A stretch of DNA of 64,000 nucleotides from Candidatus Gastranaerophilales bacterium (lineage in GTDB: Bacteria; Cyanobacteriota; Vampirovibrionia; Gastranaerophilales; Gastranaerophilaceae). Within the stretch, counting starts at the first letter, position 1; the number at the start of each line of letters is the position of its first letter. The notes under the pieces are model-generated. The model worked only from the letters and a program-made list of their open reading frames with translations, was not told the origin of the DNA and made no database searches. Positions 17,249 to 25,156 of this stretch are shown one piece after another. Made by a program: the position numbers and the translations under genes. The stretch is taken from contig CALVAK010000005.1 in NCBI GenBank assembly GCA_944325525.1, forward strand, positions 1 through 64,000, given 5' to 3'.

Positions 17249-18523
17249 ATGCAAAATTTATATAAAATCAGATTATTTTTTTCATCTGTCGTATTTATTC
17301 TTGCTATTTTAGGAATTACCGGAATATTCTATCCGGTTAAAATTTTTGATATACAGTTTGCACCGCTGCTGCAACGTATAATTGTTGATTTTTCTTTAGT
17401 TGCAATAATTCTTTTTTTAACACTTATAACTATAACTTTAATATTCGGAAGAATTTATTGTTCTTTATTATGTCCGTTCGGAATATTTCAGGAAATAATT
17501 TCATTAATTTCAAGGAAAAGAAATAAGTACTTGAAAAATATATATATTAAATATTTTATAACAGCAATTGCAACAGGAACTTTAATTGGAGGAAGTGTTG
17601 TTATATTAAGATATATTGAACCATATACATATTTTACATCAGCTTGTACATTATCAAAAACAGGAATAATAGCTATTGTTGCCGTAATTTTAATAGTTAT
17701 ATTAAGCGGCAGATTTTTTTGTACAAATATATGTCCTGTCGGAACAATCCTCGGAATTATATCAAAATTTTCAATATTCCGTATATATATTAACAAAGAA
17801 GAATGCTTATCATGCGGAACATGTGAAAGAAACTGTCCTTCAGGATGTATTAATGCAGACGAAGAATTTATTAATAACGAAAACTGTATAAAATGTCTTA
17901 AATGTATTAATTTATGCCCGAAAAATGCAATACAATATGGAATAAAGCCAAAAGAAAATATTAAGTTTAATTTGCAAAGAAGAAAATTAATCACGGCATC
18001 AGCAGCAATAATTGTTCTGGCAGCAGCATTTAAAACGGGTATGGGAATTATGAATAATGCAGCAAAAAAAATAAAAAATGTAATTTTACCGCCTGGAGCC
18101 ATTAATGAACAACATTTATTTAATAAATGTCTTAACTGTAATTTATGTATTAATGCATGCCCGAACGGAGTTATAAAAAAGGCCGATGACAAATTTGGTG
18201 CTATACACATAGATTATGAAAACAGAGGATATTGTAAATTTGACTGCATTGAGTGTTCAAAAGTATGTCCTTCAGGTGCAATAAAGAAGATATCTTTAAG
18301 TGATAAACAAAATCTCAGAATAGCAATGGCAGTTGTTGATTCAGAGAAGTGTATGAACTGCGGATTATGTGTATTAGAATGTCCGATGAAAGCAATTACA
18401 AAGAAAAATGATGGCACATCCGTTATTGACCCGACTAAATGTATAGGCTGCGGTGCTTGTACAGCAGTTTGTAATTTTAATGCAATTAATATATTTGCAG
18501 TAAATGAACAAAAAATAATATAA
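17249..18523 (+). CDS. Membrane polyferredoxin, NapH-NapG-like fusion
   Basis: This is a 424-residue protein. The first ~225 residues resemble NapH: about four membrane segments, two CxxxCP loops ([16 protein letters not shown]) and two ferredoxin motifs ([24 protein letters not shown]). Near residues 230-250 comes a second twin-arginine-like hydrophobic segment ([10 protein letters not shown]), then a NapG/MauM-like part with four more Cys clusters ([49 protein letters not shown]; the last lacks Pro). It probably carries electrons from quinol or a cytoplasmic donor across the membrane to the exported aldo/keto reductase encoded 15 bp upstream. The donor is unknown. Confidence 0.85.
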   Translation: MQNLYKIRLFFSSVVFILAILGITGIFYPVKIFDIQFAPLLQRIIVDFSLVAIILFLTLITITLIFGRIYCSLLCPFGIFQEIISLISRKRNKYLKNIYIKYFITAIATGTLIGGSVVILRYIEPYTYFTSACTLSKTGIIAIVAVILIVILSGRFFCTNICPVGTILGIISKFSIFRIYINKEECLSCGTCERNCPSGCINADEEFINNENCIKCLKCINLCPKNAIQYGIKPKENIKFNLQRRKLITASAAIIVLAAAFKTGMGIMNNAAKKIKNVILPPGAINEQHLFNKCLNCNLCINACPNGVIKKADDKFGAIHIDYENRGYCKFDCIECSKVCPSGAIKKISLSDKQNLRIAMAVVDSEKCMNCGLCVLECPMKAITKKNDGTSVIDPTKCIGCGACTAVCNFNAINIFAVNEQKII

Positions 18524-18547
18524 TATTTTTAAACAGGAGAAATAAAA

Positions 18548-18763
18548 ATGTCATTAGGAATAACAGAAATTACATTAATATTAGTTGTTATACTATTATT
18601 GTTCGGAGGAAAACGAATTCCCGAGCTTGCAAGAGCATTAGGGAAAGCTTCTTATGAATATAAAAAAGCAAAAGAACTAATAAAAAAAGAAACAAATGAA
18701 ATAAAAGAAGCATTAGAAGATGCTCAGGAAAAACCGGAAGAATATAAACCGACCGATGTATAA
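18548..18763 (+). CDS. tatA: Sec-independent translocase component TatA
   Basis: This 71-residue protein has one N-terminal membrane helix ([14 protein letters not shown]), the [16 protein letters not shown] amphipathic helix of the TatA family and a charged tail. It forms the Tat pore together with TatC encoded immediately downstream. No tatB is present, so a TatA-TatC minimal system is likely. Its location behind a Tat substrate gene suggests shared use. Confidence 0.93.
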   Translation: MSLGITEITLILVVILLLFGGKRIPELARALGKASYEYKKAKELIKKETNEIKEALEDAQEKPEEYKPTDV

Positions 18764-18765
18764 AA

Positions 18766-19512
18766 ATGCAGGAAGAAAATAACGAAAGTCTTATTACACA
18801 TTTAGAAGCACTAAGAGAGACTATTTTAAAGAGTTTAATCTCTATTGCTGTTGTTTTACCTATTGCGTTTATTGTTGCACCTAAAGCATTAGATATGCTT
18901 ATAAAAATAATACTCGGCGACAGCAAAATTACTTTAAATTATTTTTCTCCGGCAGAAGTTTTTTTGATTCAAATTAAAACAGCAGTAGTTATTGACTTAA
19001 TAATCTGTTTTCCGTATATAGCAAAGAAAATATGGGATTTCCTTCTTCCCGCTTTATATGAGCACGAACGAAAATTTATAAAATCAATTGTACTAATTTC
19101 AACTACACTATTCATTATAGGTGTATTATTTTGTATTTTTTTAATACTGCCGTTAATCATAAAATTTGGAATGAATTTTACAACAGCAAATATACAGCCG
19201 GTATTCGGAATCTCAAATGTTGTTACGCTTGCATTATGGCTAAGTATAATATTCGGTCTAATGTTTCAGGTTCCTTTAATAACATTTTACCTTGTTAAAT
19301 CAGGAATAATTTCATATGAATCAATTGCAGATAAAAGATCATATATAATTGTCATATTACTTATAATAGCAGGCATATTAACACCTCCTGATGTTATGAG
19401 CCAGTTAATGCTTGCCGTTCCGACGTATCTGTTATTTGAAGCAGGACTATTCTTTGCCAAAATAAAAAACAATAATAAGTCTAATGATGATAATCTTGAA
19501 GAAAATCAATGA
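18766..19512 (+). CDS. tatC: Sec-independent translocase component TatC
   Basis: This 248-residue membrane protein has the expected six hydrophobic segments. The N-terminal motif HLEALRETILKS matches the TatC cytoplasmic region that recognises twin-arginine signals. FSPAEVFLIQIKTAVV and ILTPPDVMSQL are further family signatures. It starts 2 bp after tatA stops and ends the operon with the aldo/keto reductase and polyferredoxin. Confidence 0.95.
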   Translation: MQEENNESLITHLEALRETILKSLISIAVVLPIAFIVAPKALDMLIKIILGDSKITLNYFSPAEVFLIQIKTAVVIDLIICFPYIAKKIWDFLLPALYEHERKFIKSIVLISTTLFIIGVLFCIFLILPLIIKFGMNFTTANIQPVFGISNVVTLALWLSIIFGLMFQVPLITFYLVKSGIISYESIADKRSYIIVILLIIAGILTPPDVMSQLMLAVPTYLLFEAGLFFAKIKNNNKSNDDNLEENQ

Positions 19513-19531
19513 ATTATTATGTAATAATTTA

Positions 19532-19562
19532 TTGACTGATAGCAACTATCAAAAAGTAAAAT
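19532..19562 (+). promoter_or_regulatory. MerR-type promoter/operator, site 2
   Basis: TTGACT (19532-19537), 19-bp spacer, TAAAAT (19557-19562). The dyad TGATAG-CAA-CTATCA (19537-19551) sits in the spacer as at the other two sites. The -10 ends 6 bp before the larB ATG, which would make the transcript nearly or fully leaderless. Confidence 0.7.
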
Positions 19563-19568
19563 AAAACT

Positions 19569-20252
19569 ATGGAAGATAATAAGAAATACATTGATATAGG
19601 ATTTGCAAAACTTGACATAAACAGGAACGAGCGAAGAGGTTATTCCGAAGCAGTTTTCTGCGAATGTAAAACAAATGAACAGCTTATAGAAATATTTTCT
19701 GTACTTAAAAATAACAACTCAAATGTTATAGGAACAAGAGCAAGCAAAGAACAATATAGTGCATTAAAAGATAAATTTGATAATATTCGCTATAATGAAG
19801 AAGGAAGGGTTATAACACTTATCCAGCAGGAAATAAAAAGAACCGGTGAAATAGCAATATGTACAGGCGGAACCGGAGATATTCCGGCGGCAGAAGAAGC
19901 TGCAGAAACAGCAATGTTTTACGGAAGTAATGTAAAAAAATACTACGATATAGGTATATCAGGCATTCACCGTTTATTTGATAAAATTGAAGAAATAAAG
20001 AAAGCAAATGTAGTAATAGCAGCCGCCGGAATGGAAGGGGCATTAGCTTCTATAATAGCAGGCATGGTTGATATACACGTAATTGCATTACCAACATCAG
20101 TTGGATATGGAGCTTCTTTTAAAGGATTAAGTGCCCTTTTAACCATGTTAAATTCTTGTGCTGAAGGAATAAGCGTTGTTAATATAGATAACGGATTTAA
20201 TGCAGGTTATAGTGCAAATCAGATTAACAGAAAAATATCCGGAGTTATATAA
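19569..20252 (+). CDS. larB: Nickel-pincer cofactor biosynthesis protein LarB
   Basis: LarB carboxylates nicotinic acid adenine dinucleotide, the first step toward the nickel-pincer nucleotide cofactor, and hydrolyses the phosphoanhydride. The 227 residues contain the PurE-like core: CTGGTGDIPAAEEAAETA, then AAGMEGALASIIAGM and PTSVGYGASF. No Shine-Dalgarno site lies before the ATG and the -10 is only 6 bp upstream, so leaderless translation is plausible. It starts the lar operon and shares its promoter design with the aldo/keto reductase operon and the flavodoxin. Confidence 0.93.
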   Translation: MEDNKKYIDIGFAKLDINRNERRGYSEAVFCECKTNEQLIEIFSVLKNNNSNVIGTRASKEQYSALKDKFDNIRYNEEGRVITLIQQEIKRTGEIAICTGGTGDIPAAEEAAETAMFYGSNVKKYYDIGISGIHRLFDKIEEIKKANVVIAAAGMEGALASIIAGMVDIHVIALPTSVGYGASFKGLSALLTMLNSCAEGISVVNIDNGFNAGYSANQINRKISGVI

Positions 20253-20253
20253 T

Positions 20254-21006
20254 ATGAATTTATACTTTGAATGTAAATCGGGGATTTCAGGAGATATGTC
20301 AGTAGCTGCCCTTATAGACCTGGGAGCAGACAAAGAAAAGCTTGACAAAACTCTTAATTCACTTAATTTAAATAATGAATACTCATATAAAATAACAAAA
20401 GTAAACATTAATTCGATTCAAGCAACAGATTTCAATGTAATTCTTACGGAAGAAATACACTCTCATAATGAAGGACATCATCGACATAAACACAGAAATC
20501 TTGATGATGTTAATAAAATAATTGATAAAGCAGATGCATCCCAGAATGCAAAAGATTTAGCTAAAAAAATTTTTACAATTATTGCAGGGGCAGAAGCAAA
20601 AGTCCACGGAAAAGATATATCTGAAGTACATTTTCATGAAGTTGGTGCTATAGATTCAATTATAGATATATTAAGTTTTTCAGTATTATTTGATGATTTA
20701 AATCCGGAAAAAGTATATTTTTCAACACTTACTGAAGGACAGGGATTTGTAGAATGTGCACACGGTTTATTACCTGTTCCTGTACCTGCAGTATGCGAGA
20801 TAGCAGCACAATATAAACTTCCGATTAAAATAACGGAAAATAACGGAGAAATGATAACCCCTACTGGTGCTGCAATAGCCGCTGTTTTATATAATCAAGA
20901 ACATCTGCCTGTCGAATTCATAATTGAAAAAACAGGCTACGGTGCAGGAAAAAGAAAATATAAAAATCCGTTTTTGAGAGTAATGGCAATTAAGGAGATA
21001 AAATAA
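20254..21006 (+). CDS. larC: LarC N-terminal domain only (LarC1-like nickel insertion protein)
   Basis: I place the start at the ATG at 20254 (MNLYFECKSGISGDM), which is the family N-terminus, although the open frame extends to 20200. The 250 residues cover the first half of LarC: a His-rich loop (EEIHSHNEGHHRHKHR), EVHFHEVGAIDSIIDI, LPVPVPAV and ending at GYGAGKRKYKNPFLRVM. Full LarC continues with a C-terminal domain that binds CTP. Here a stop follows and larMN starts at once (TAATG), leaving no room for it. The second domain is absent from this operon. Confidence 0.88.
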   Translation: MNLYFECKSGISGDMSVAALIDLGADKEKLDKTLNSLNLNNEYSYKITKVNINSIQATDFNVILTEEIHSHNEGHHRHKHRNLDDVNKIIDKADASQNAKDLAKKIFTIIAGAEAKVHGKDISEVHFHEVGAIDSIIDILSFSVLFDDLNPEKVYFSTLTEGQGFVECAHGLLPVPVPAVCEIAAQYKLPIKITENNGEMITPTGAAIAAVLYNQEHLPVEFIIEKTGYGAGKRKYKNPFLRVMAIKEIK

Positions 21007-21908
21007 TGCATTTGGGTAATTCAATAATATGTCCGGTAACTGGTATACCAATGCTGTTTTTAGCAGGCATATCAATATATTATGCCGTTAAAAAGGCAAA
21101 ACAAGAAAACAAAAAATTTTCATTAATAATAACACTTACAGCACTTGTCTTTGCATTGCAAATGATAAATTTTTCGATTCCAAATACAGGTTCGAGCGGA
21201 CACATAATAGGAGCAGTACTTTTAAGTGCAATTTTAGGTCCATGTTGTGCATTTTTAGCAATATCCGCAATTCTTATTGTTCAGGCGGTATTCTTCGCTG
21301 ACGGAGGCTTACTTGCTTTAGGTTGTAATATATTTAATATGGGATTTATATCATGTTTTATCGTCTATCCATTATTATATAAACCATTAGCCGATAAAAA
21401 TAAGATTATAACGGCATCTGTTCTGTCTTCAATTATTGCACTTCAATTAGGTTCACTTGCCGTTGCTGTGGAAAGTTTTTTATCAGGCACTACATCAGGC
21501 AATATCTTTTATTTCATAAGTTTAATGCAGGCAATACATCTCCCTATAGGAATAATTGAGGGTATATTTACTTCAATTATGATATCACTAGTAAAGAAAC
21601 ATGAAAATTCAGAAAAACTACCTGTTATATTAAGTGCTGCTTCATTAGTAACAGCAGGATTTATAGCACAATATGCATCATCAAAACCTGACGGATTAGA
21701 ATGGTCGCTTATAAATTTATCTGAAAGTTTTATGGCTCAAACTAACGGGATTATCTATTCAACATCAGAATCCATACAAAACCATATTTCAATATTAACA
21801 GATATAAACCCGTTATCTGCAAATATTTGCGGATTATTAATTGTATCTATATTAATGTTTATTTTCTTAAAAATGTTTATATATAATTCGGTAAAATCTA
21901 ATGAATAA
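21006..21908 (+). CDS. larMN: Nickel ECF-type permease, CbiM/NikM-CbiN-like fusion (LarMN)
   Basis: This 300-residue membrane protein begins exactly at MHLG. In CbiM/NikM proteins the N-terminal amine and His2 bind the metal, which fixes this start. NTGSSGHIIGA and CCAFLAISAILIVQAVFFADGG are core S-component segments. The C-terminal PDGLEWS is the signature of CbiN/NikN-type subunits, so both parts are fused. The ATPase and CbiQ-like subunits are not in the window. Its place between larC and larE suggests it supplies Ni2+ for the pincer cofactor. Confidence 0.9.
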   Translation: MHLGNSIICPVTGIPMLFLAGISIYYAVKKAKQENKKFSLIITLTALVFALQMINFSIPNTGSSGHIIGAVLLSAILGPCCAFLAISAILIVQAVFFADGGLLALGCNIFNMGFISCFIVYPLLYKPLADKNKIITASVLSSIIALQLGSLAVAVESFLSGTTSGNIFYFISLMQAIHLPIGIIEGIFTSIMISLVKKHENSEKLPVILSAASLVTAGFIAQYASSKPDGLEWSLINLSESFMAQTNGIIYSTSESIQNHISILTDINPLSANICGLLIVSILMFIFLKMFIYNSVKSNE

Positions 21909-22716
21909 AAAATTTAATAAGTTAATAACTTATTTAAAAGAAGCGGGAAAGCAAGGTATTTGCCTTGCTTTTTCAGGCGGTGTTGACTCTTCTTTACTGC
22001 TTTATTTATGTATAAAAGCAGATTCAACATTAAAAAGAAAAATTACAGCTATAACTTTTAAATCTGTTTTTCAGACACAGGAAGAGATAAATTACACAGT
22101 TGAATTTTGCAAAAAATACGGAATAAAACATAAAATTATTGAATTTTTTCCGCTGAAAGACAAAACCTTAATATACAATCCTAAAGACAGATGTTATTTT
22201 TGTAAAAAGCTGATGTTCAGTAAACTAATAAATTTTTGTGAAGAAAATAATATAAAACATATATTTGACGGAACAAATAATGATGATGTAAATTTATATC
22301 GCCCGGGATTAAAAGCTCTAAAAGAATTAAATATAATTTCTCCTTTTGTAAAATTTGAAATAAACAAAAAAGAAATAAGACAATACGCTAAAATTTCAGG
22401 ACTAAAAAATTACAACAAACCATCAACACCGTGTCTTGCAACAAGATTTCCATACAATGAAGAACTTTGTGAAGAAAAAATCTTAATGATAAAAAAAGGT
22501 GAAGATATACTTAAAGAATATGATTTAAAAGAAATAAGACTAAGGTTACACAATAATATATTAAGAATAGAAATTAATAAGAATAAGTTTAATAAACTTT
22601 TAAAAGTTAAAGATGAAATAATAAAAAAGTTAAAAAATCCGAAAATTAAGTATATAACACTGGATTTAGAAGGTATAAGAAGTGGAAGTATGGATGAAAC
22701 CATAGATGCAAATTAA
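21901..22716 (+). CDS. larE: Sulfur transferase LarE
   Basis: LarE adenylates and thiolates the pyridinium dicarboxylate nucleotide. The 271 residues show the PP-loop AFSGGVDSSLL, the RCYFCK motif and the KPSTPCLATRFPY motif that holds the conserved Cys, the sulfur donor in sacrificial LarE enzymes. The two Cys in RCYFCK could support a cluster-bearing version, but this cannot be decided here. It overlaps larMN (ATGAATAA) and the next gene. No larA-like lactate racemase is in the window, so the user enzyme is elsewhere. Confidence 0.93.
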   Translation: MNKKFNKLITYLKEAGKQGICLAFSGGVDSSLLLYLCIKADSTLKRKITAITFKSVFQTQEEINYTVEFCKKYGIKHKIIEFFPLKDKTLIYNPKDRCYFCKKLMFSKLINFCEENNIKHIFDGTNNDDVNLYRPGLKALKELNIISPFVKFEINKKEIRQYAKISGLKNYNKPSTPCLATRFPYNEELCEEKILMIKKGEDILKEYDLKEIRLRLHNNILRIEINKNKFNKLLKVKDEIIKKLKNPKIKYITLDLEGIRSGSMDETIDAN

Positions 22717-23275
22717 TAATTATGAAAAATTTCTTGAAAGTATAAATGAAGATTTAAGAAAAATCTTTGAATACCAGAAAGAATATATTTATTGCAAAAA
22801 AGGATGTTCATATTGCTGCGAACGAGGCGACTACCCTATATCCGAACTGGAGTTTAAATATTTAATGCTCGGCTATGAAAAACTTGAACCTGACATAAAA
22901 GAAGAAATTAAAAAAAATATTAAAAAACTAAAGAATGGAAATAAAGAATCCTATGTATGTCCGTTTTTAATAAATAAATCCTGCAGTGTATATAAAAACA
23001 GACCTATTGTATGCAGAACATTCGGAGTATTAACAGAAGATGCAAAAGGTAATCCTTCTTTCCCTTTTTGTACTACCAAAGGTTTAAATTTTTCAAAAAT
23101 ATATGATAAAAAAAACAAACGACTTTCTTCCGAATTAGTTTATAAAAACAATTTTAAAATTTTTCCAAAAATTTTTTGTTTAAGCAATAAAGTAGTAATG
23201 AACCTTCCGTTAGCAAAAGAATTAGGTATTGATTTTGGTGAAGCTAAAAAAATGATAGATTTTTTGATTAAATAA
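22706..23275 (+). CDS. YkgJ-family cysteine cluster protein
   Basis: This 189-residue cytoplasmic protein has the CxxGCxxCC and CxxY...R...CR pattern of the YkgJ family: YCKKGCSYCC near residue 30, CPFLINKSCSVY, and RPIVCRTFG. These proteins bind a metal or Fe-S centre, but the function is not known. The start overlaps the end of larE by 11 bp, so it is the last gene of the lar operon and may help with the cofactor or its user (inference). Confidence 0.85.
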   Translation: MQINNYEKFLESINEDLRKIFEYQKEYIYCKKGCSYCCERGDYPISELEFKYLMLGYEKLEPDIKEEIKKNIKKLKNGNKESYVCPFLINKSCSVYKNRPIVCRTFGVLTEDAKGNPSFPFCTTKGLNFSKIYDKKNKRLSSELVYKNNFKIFPKIFCLSNKVVMNLPLAKELGIDFGEAKKMIDFLIK

Positions 23276-23287
23276 AAAATAACCTGC

Positions 23288-23318
23288 TTGACTGACAGTA
23301 ACTATCAAGATGTAAAAT
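23288..23318 (+). promoter_or_regulatory. MerR-type promoter/operator, site 3
   Basis: TTGACT (23288-23293), 19-bp spacer, TAAAAT (23313-23318). The dyad TGACAG-TAA-CTATCA (23293-23307) has one mismatch in the left arm compared with the other sites. An AAAAAGGAAA ribosome site follows before the flavodoxin ATG. Confidence 0.68.
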
Positions 23319-23337
23319 TTATAAAAAGGAAACTAAA

Positions 23338-23925
23338 ATGAAAAAAATACTGTTGTTAATATTGGTAATAATAATTATTCCTTGCATATTTATGTTTAAA
23401 GCATTTGCAGACAGTTCAAAAGAGATAAAGAAAGGTAGCATTATGTCAGATAAAAAAATCCTTGTTGCGTTCTTTAGTGCAACGGGGACAACAGAAAAAC
23501 TTGCACAAAAACTCGCTAAAGTTACGGGAGCAGATATATTTGAAATTCAAGCAGAAAAACCCTATACAGATGCCGATTTAGACTGGCGGAACAATAATAG
23601 CAGAAGTTCCCTTGAAATGGAGGACAGAAACTGTCGTCCTGCCATTTCTTCAAAAGTAGAAAATATGGAAAGTTATGAAGTAGTTTTTATAGGATTTCCC
23701 ATCTGGTGGTACAGAGAACCATCAATTATAGATACATTTATGGAATCTTATGATTTCACAGGTAAAACAGTGATACCGTTTGCAACATCAGGAGGAAGTC
23801 CAATCGGTAATTCAGGTGAAAATATGCAAAAACTTGCTTCCGAAGCAAAAGTAGTTAAAGGAAGATGTTTCTCAGTAAACGAATCGGAAGAAGTTCTCAA
23901 AAAATGGGCTTCTGAATGGTTATAA
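23338..23925 (+). CDS. Flavodoxin with N-terminal signal-like sequence
   Basis: The ATG at 23338 gives 195 residues starting with a lysine-hydrophobic stretch and AFA-D near residue 24, a good Sec signal peptidase site. A second ATG at 23443 (MSDKKILVAFFSATGTT) has its own AAAGGTAG site and would give a cytoplasmic flavodoxin of normal length (160). The FMN phosphate loop SATGTTEKLA, GFPIWWYREPS and ATSGGSPIGNSGENM are family signatures. Which start is used decides the location. It is monocistronic behind the third copy of the shared operator. Its partner could be the polyferredoxin or the aldo/keto reductase system (inference). Confidence 0.88.
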   Translation: MKKILLLILVIIIIPCIFMFKAFADSSKEIKKGSIMSDKKILVAFFSATGTTEKLAQKLAKVTGADIFEIQAEKPYTDADLDWRNNNSRSSLEMEDRNCRPAISSKVENMESYEVVFIGFPIWWYREPSIIDTFMESYDFTGKTVIPFATSGGSPIGNSGENMQKLASEAKVVKGRCFSVNESEEVLKKWASEWL

Positions 23926-23927
23926 AA

Positions 23928-25040
23928 TTATTCGTACTTCTCTTTTAGTGCTTTTGCCAGTGCAATAGGTGTTGCAAAAGAAGTAGAACCTCTGCTCATA
24001 CATTCAAAATCACCCTCATATACAAGAGAATCTTCTATCCTTCTCTTTCCGTTTTCATCGAGAGCCAGGGAATTATGAGAAACAAAATCATTATCAAGTA
24101 TAAAATCATTATCTTTTTCAACACCGGCTTCAACACATAAAGCATTATTTGCAAGAGCATACAAATTAACAGTTTCTTCATTTTCTCCGGTTTTATAAGA
24201 ACCTGCTATATAAATAGGAATTTGTGTTTCTTCCATCGCTTCTATAACACTTAAAACATCCTGAATTTTTACATATGATGATTTATGAGAACTATCATAA
24301 TAAGGTATTTTATCATTTTGTTTTTTATTTAATATTTCTTTTATTTGTGTTTTATATTGTGAGATATTATCAGGAGTTATTTTAACCCCAAGCTCTTTTT
24401 CAACCAGTTGATTTAATACCGGATAAGTAATTTCAAGTCCGCATGACATATTAATAGCTTCATATTTATAACCGTTTTCTATTTGCTCTTTTATTGTACC
24501 CAAATGCTCTATAATAGCCAGATTGGTTAATCTTATAGTCTCAAGTACTTTTTTTGTTAAGCCATTTAAAAAATCATTATTATAACAGAATTCATCTATT
24601 TTCGGATGTTCAATTAACAAATTACCAAGACTTCTCTGAAAAGAATTCCATTTAAGTGTATGATTTGTATTAAATTTAGTTATAGAAATATCTGGATTTA
24701 TAGATTTTATTATATTACATACATTTGTACCATGCTGACAACTTATACCATCATCACCCATTGTAAAATCATCAATCACTGCAACGGGGATGTAGCCTTG
24801 AGTATAATATGATTCAGGATATTTATAATCTACACTTTCAAATTTATCAACATATCCATCTTTTGAAACAATAATTAATCTTTGTTCAGAAACGTCTATT
24901 TTAGATGAATTAAACCTATCAGCTTCCTCTTTATTAATAATACCATTACCGTCTTTATCAAAGTATTGAACGGCTACTTTTTGTTCGGGCGAACCTTTTT
25001 CTTGTATATCAGATACCTTTGTATATGGTAATATATTCAT
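23928..25040 (-). CDS. Subtilase-like (S8) serine protease homologue with EF-hand loop
   Basis: I use the ATG at 25038-25040 because GGGGGG lies 4 bp before it; the open frame starts at a TTG at 25064. The 370 residues contain an EF-hand loop (DKDGNGIINKEE, near residue 27). The three S8 triad regions follow in order: AVIDDF (Asp), CQHGTNVCNII (His) and SRGSTSFATPIALA (Ser). Spacing and surrounding sequence differ from secreted subtilisins, and no signal peptide is visible, so it may act inside the cell or leave by another route. Cys residues flank the active His. It is transcribed alone. Confidence 0.75.
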   Translation of the reverse strand: MNILPYTKVSDIQEKGSPEQKVAVQYFDKDGNGIINKEEADRFNSSKIDVSEQRLIIVSKDGYVDKFESVDYKYPESYYTQGYIPVAVIDDFTMGDDGISCQHGTNVCNIIKSINPDISITKFNTNHTLKWNSFQRSLGNLLIEHPKIDEFCYNNDFLNGLTKKVLETIRLTNLAIIEHLGTIKEQIENGYKYEAINMSCGLEITYPVLNQLVEKELGVKITPDNISQYKTQIKEILNKKQNDKIPYYDSSHKSSYVKIQDVLSVIEAMEETQIPIYIAGSYKTGENEETVNLYALANNALCVEAGVEKDNDFILDNDFVSHNSLALDENGKRRIEDSLVYEGDFECMSRGSTSFATPIALAKALKEKYE

Positions 25041-25156
25041 CTTACCCCCCTTTATTATATACAAAAGATTTTTTAATAAAAAATTGCCTTTTAAAGTTCA
25101 ACAGGTTAATTATAAATTAAACTTTGAAATATATATAAACAACTTTATTAAATTCA

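Noticed and set aside
17488-18210. 240-codon open frame on the minus strand inside the polyferredoxin gene
   Set aside because: It lies antisense to a strongly supported gene with six Cys clusters; the frame is a by-product of the Cys/Ile-rich codons.
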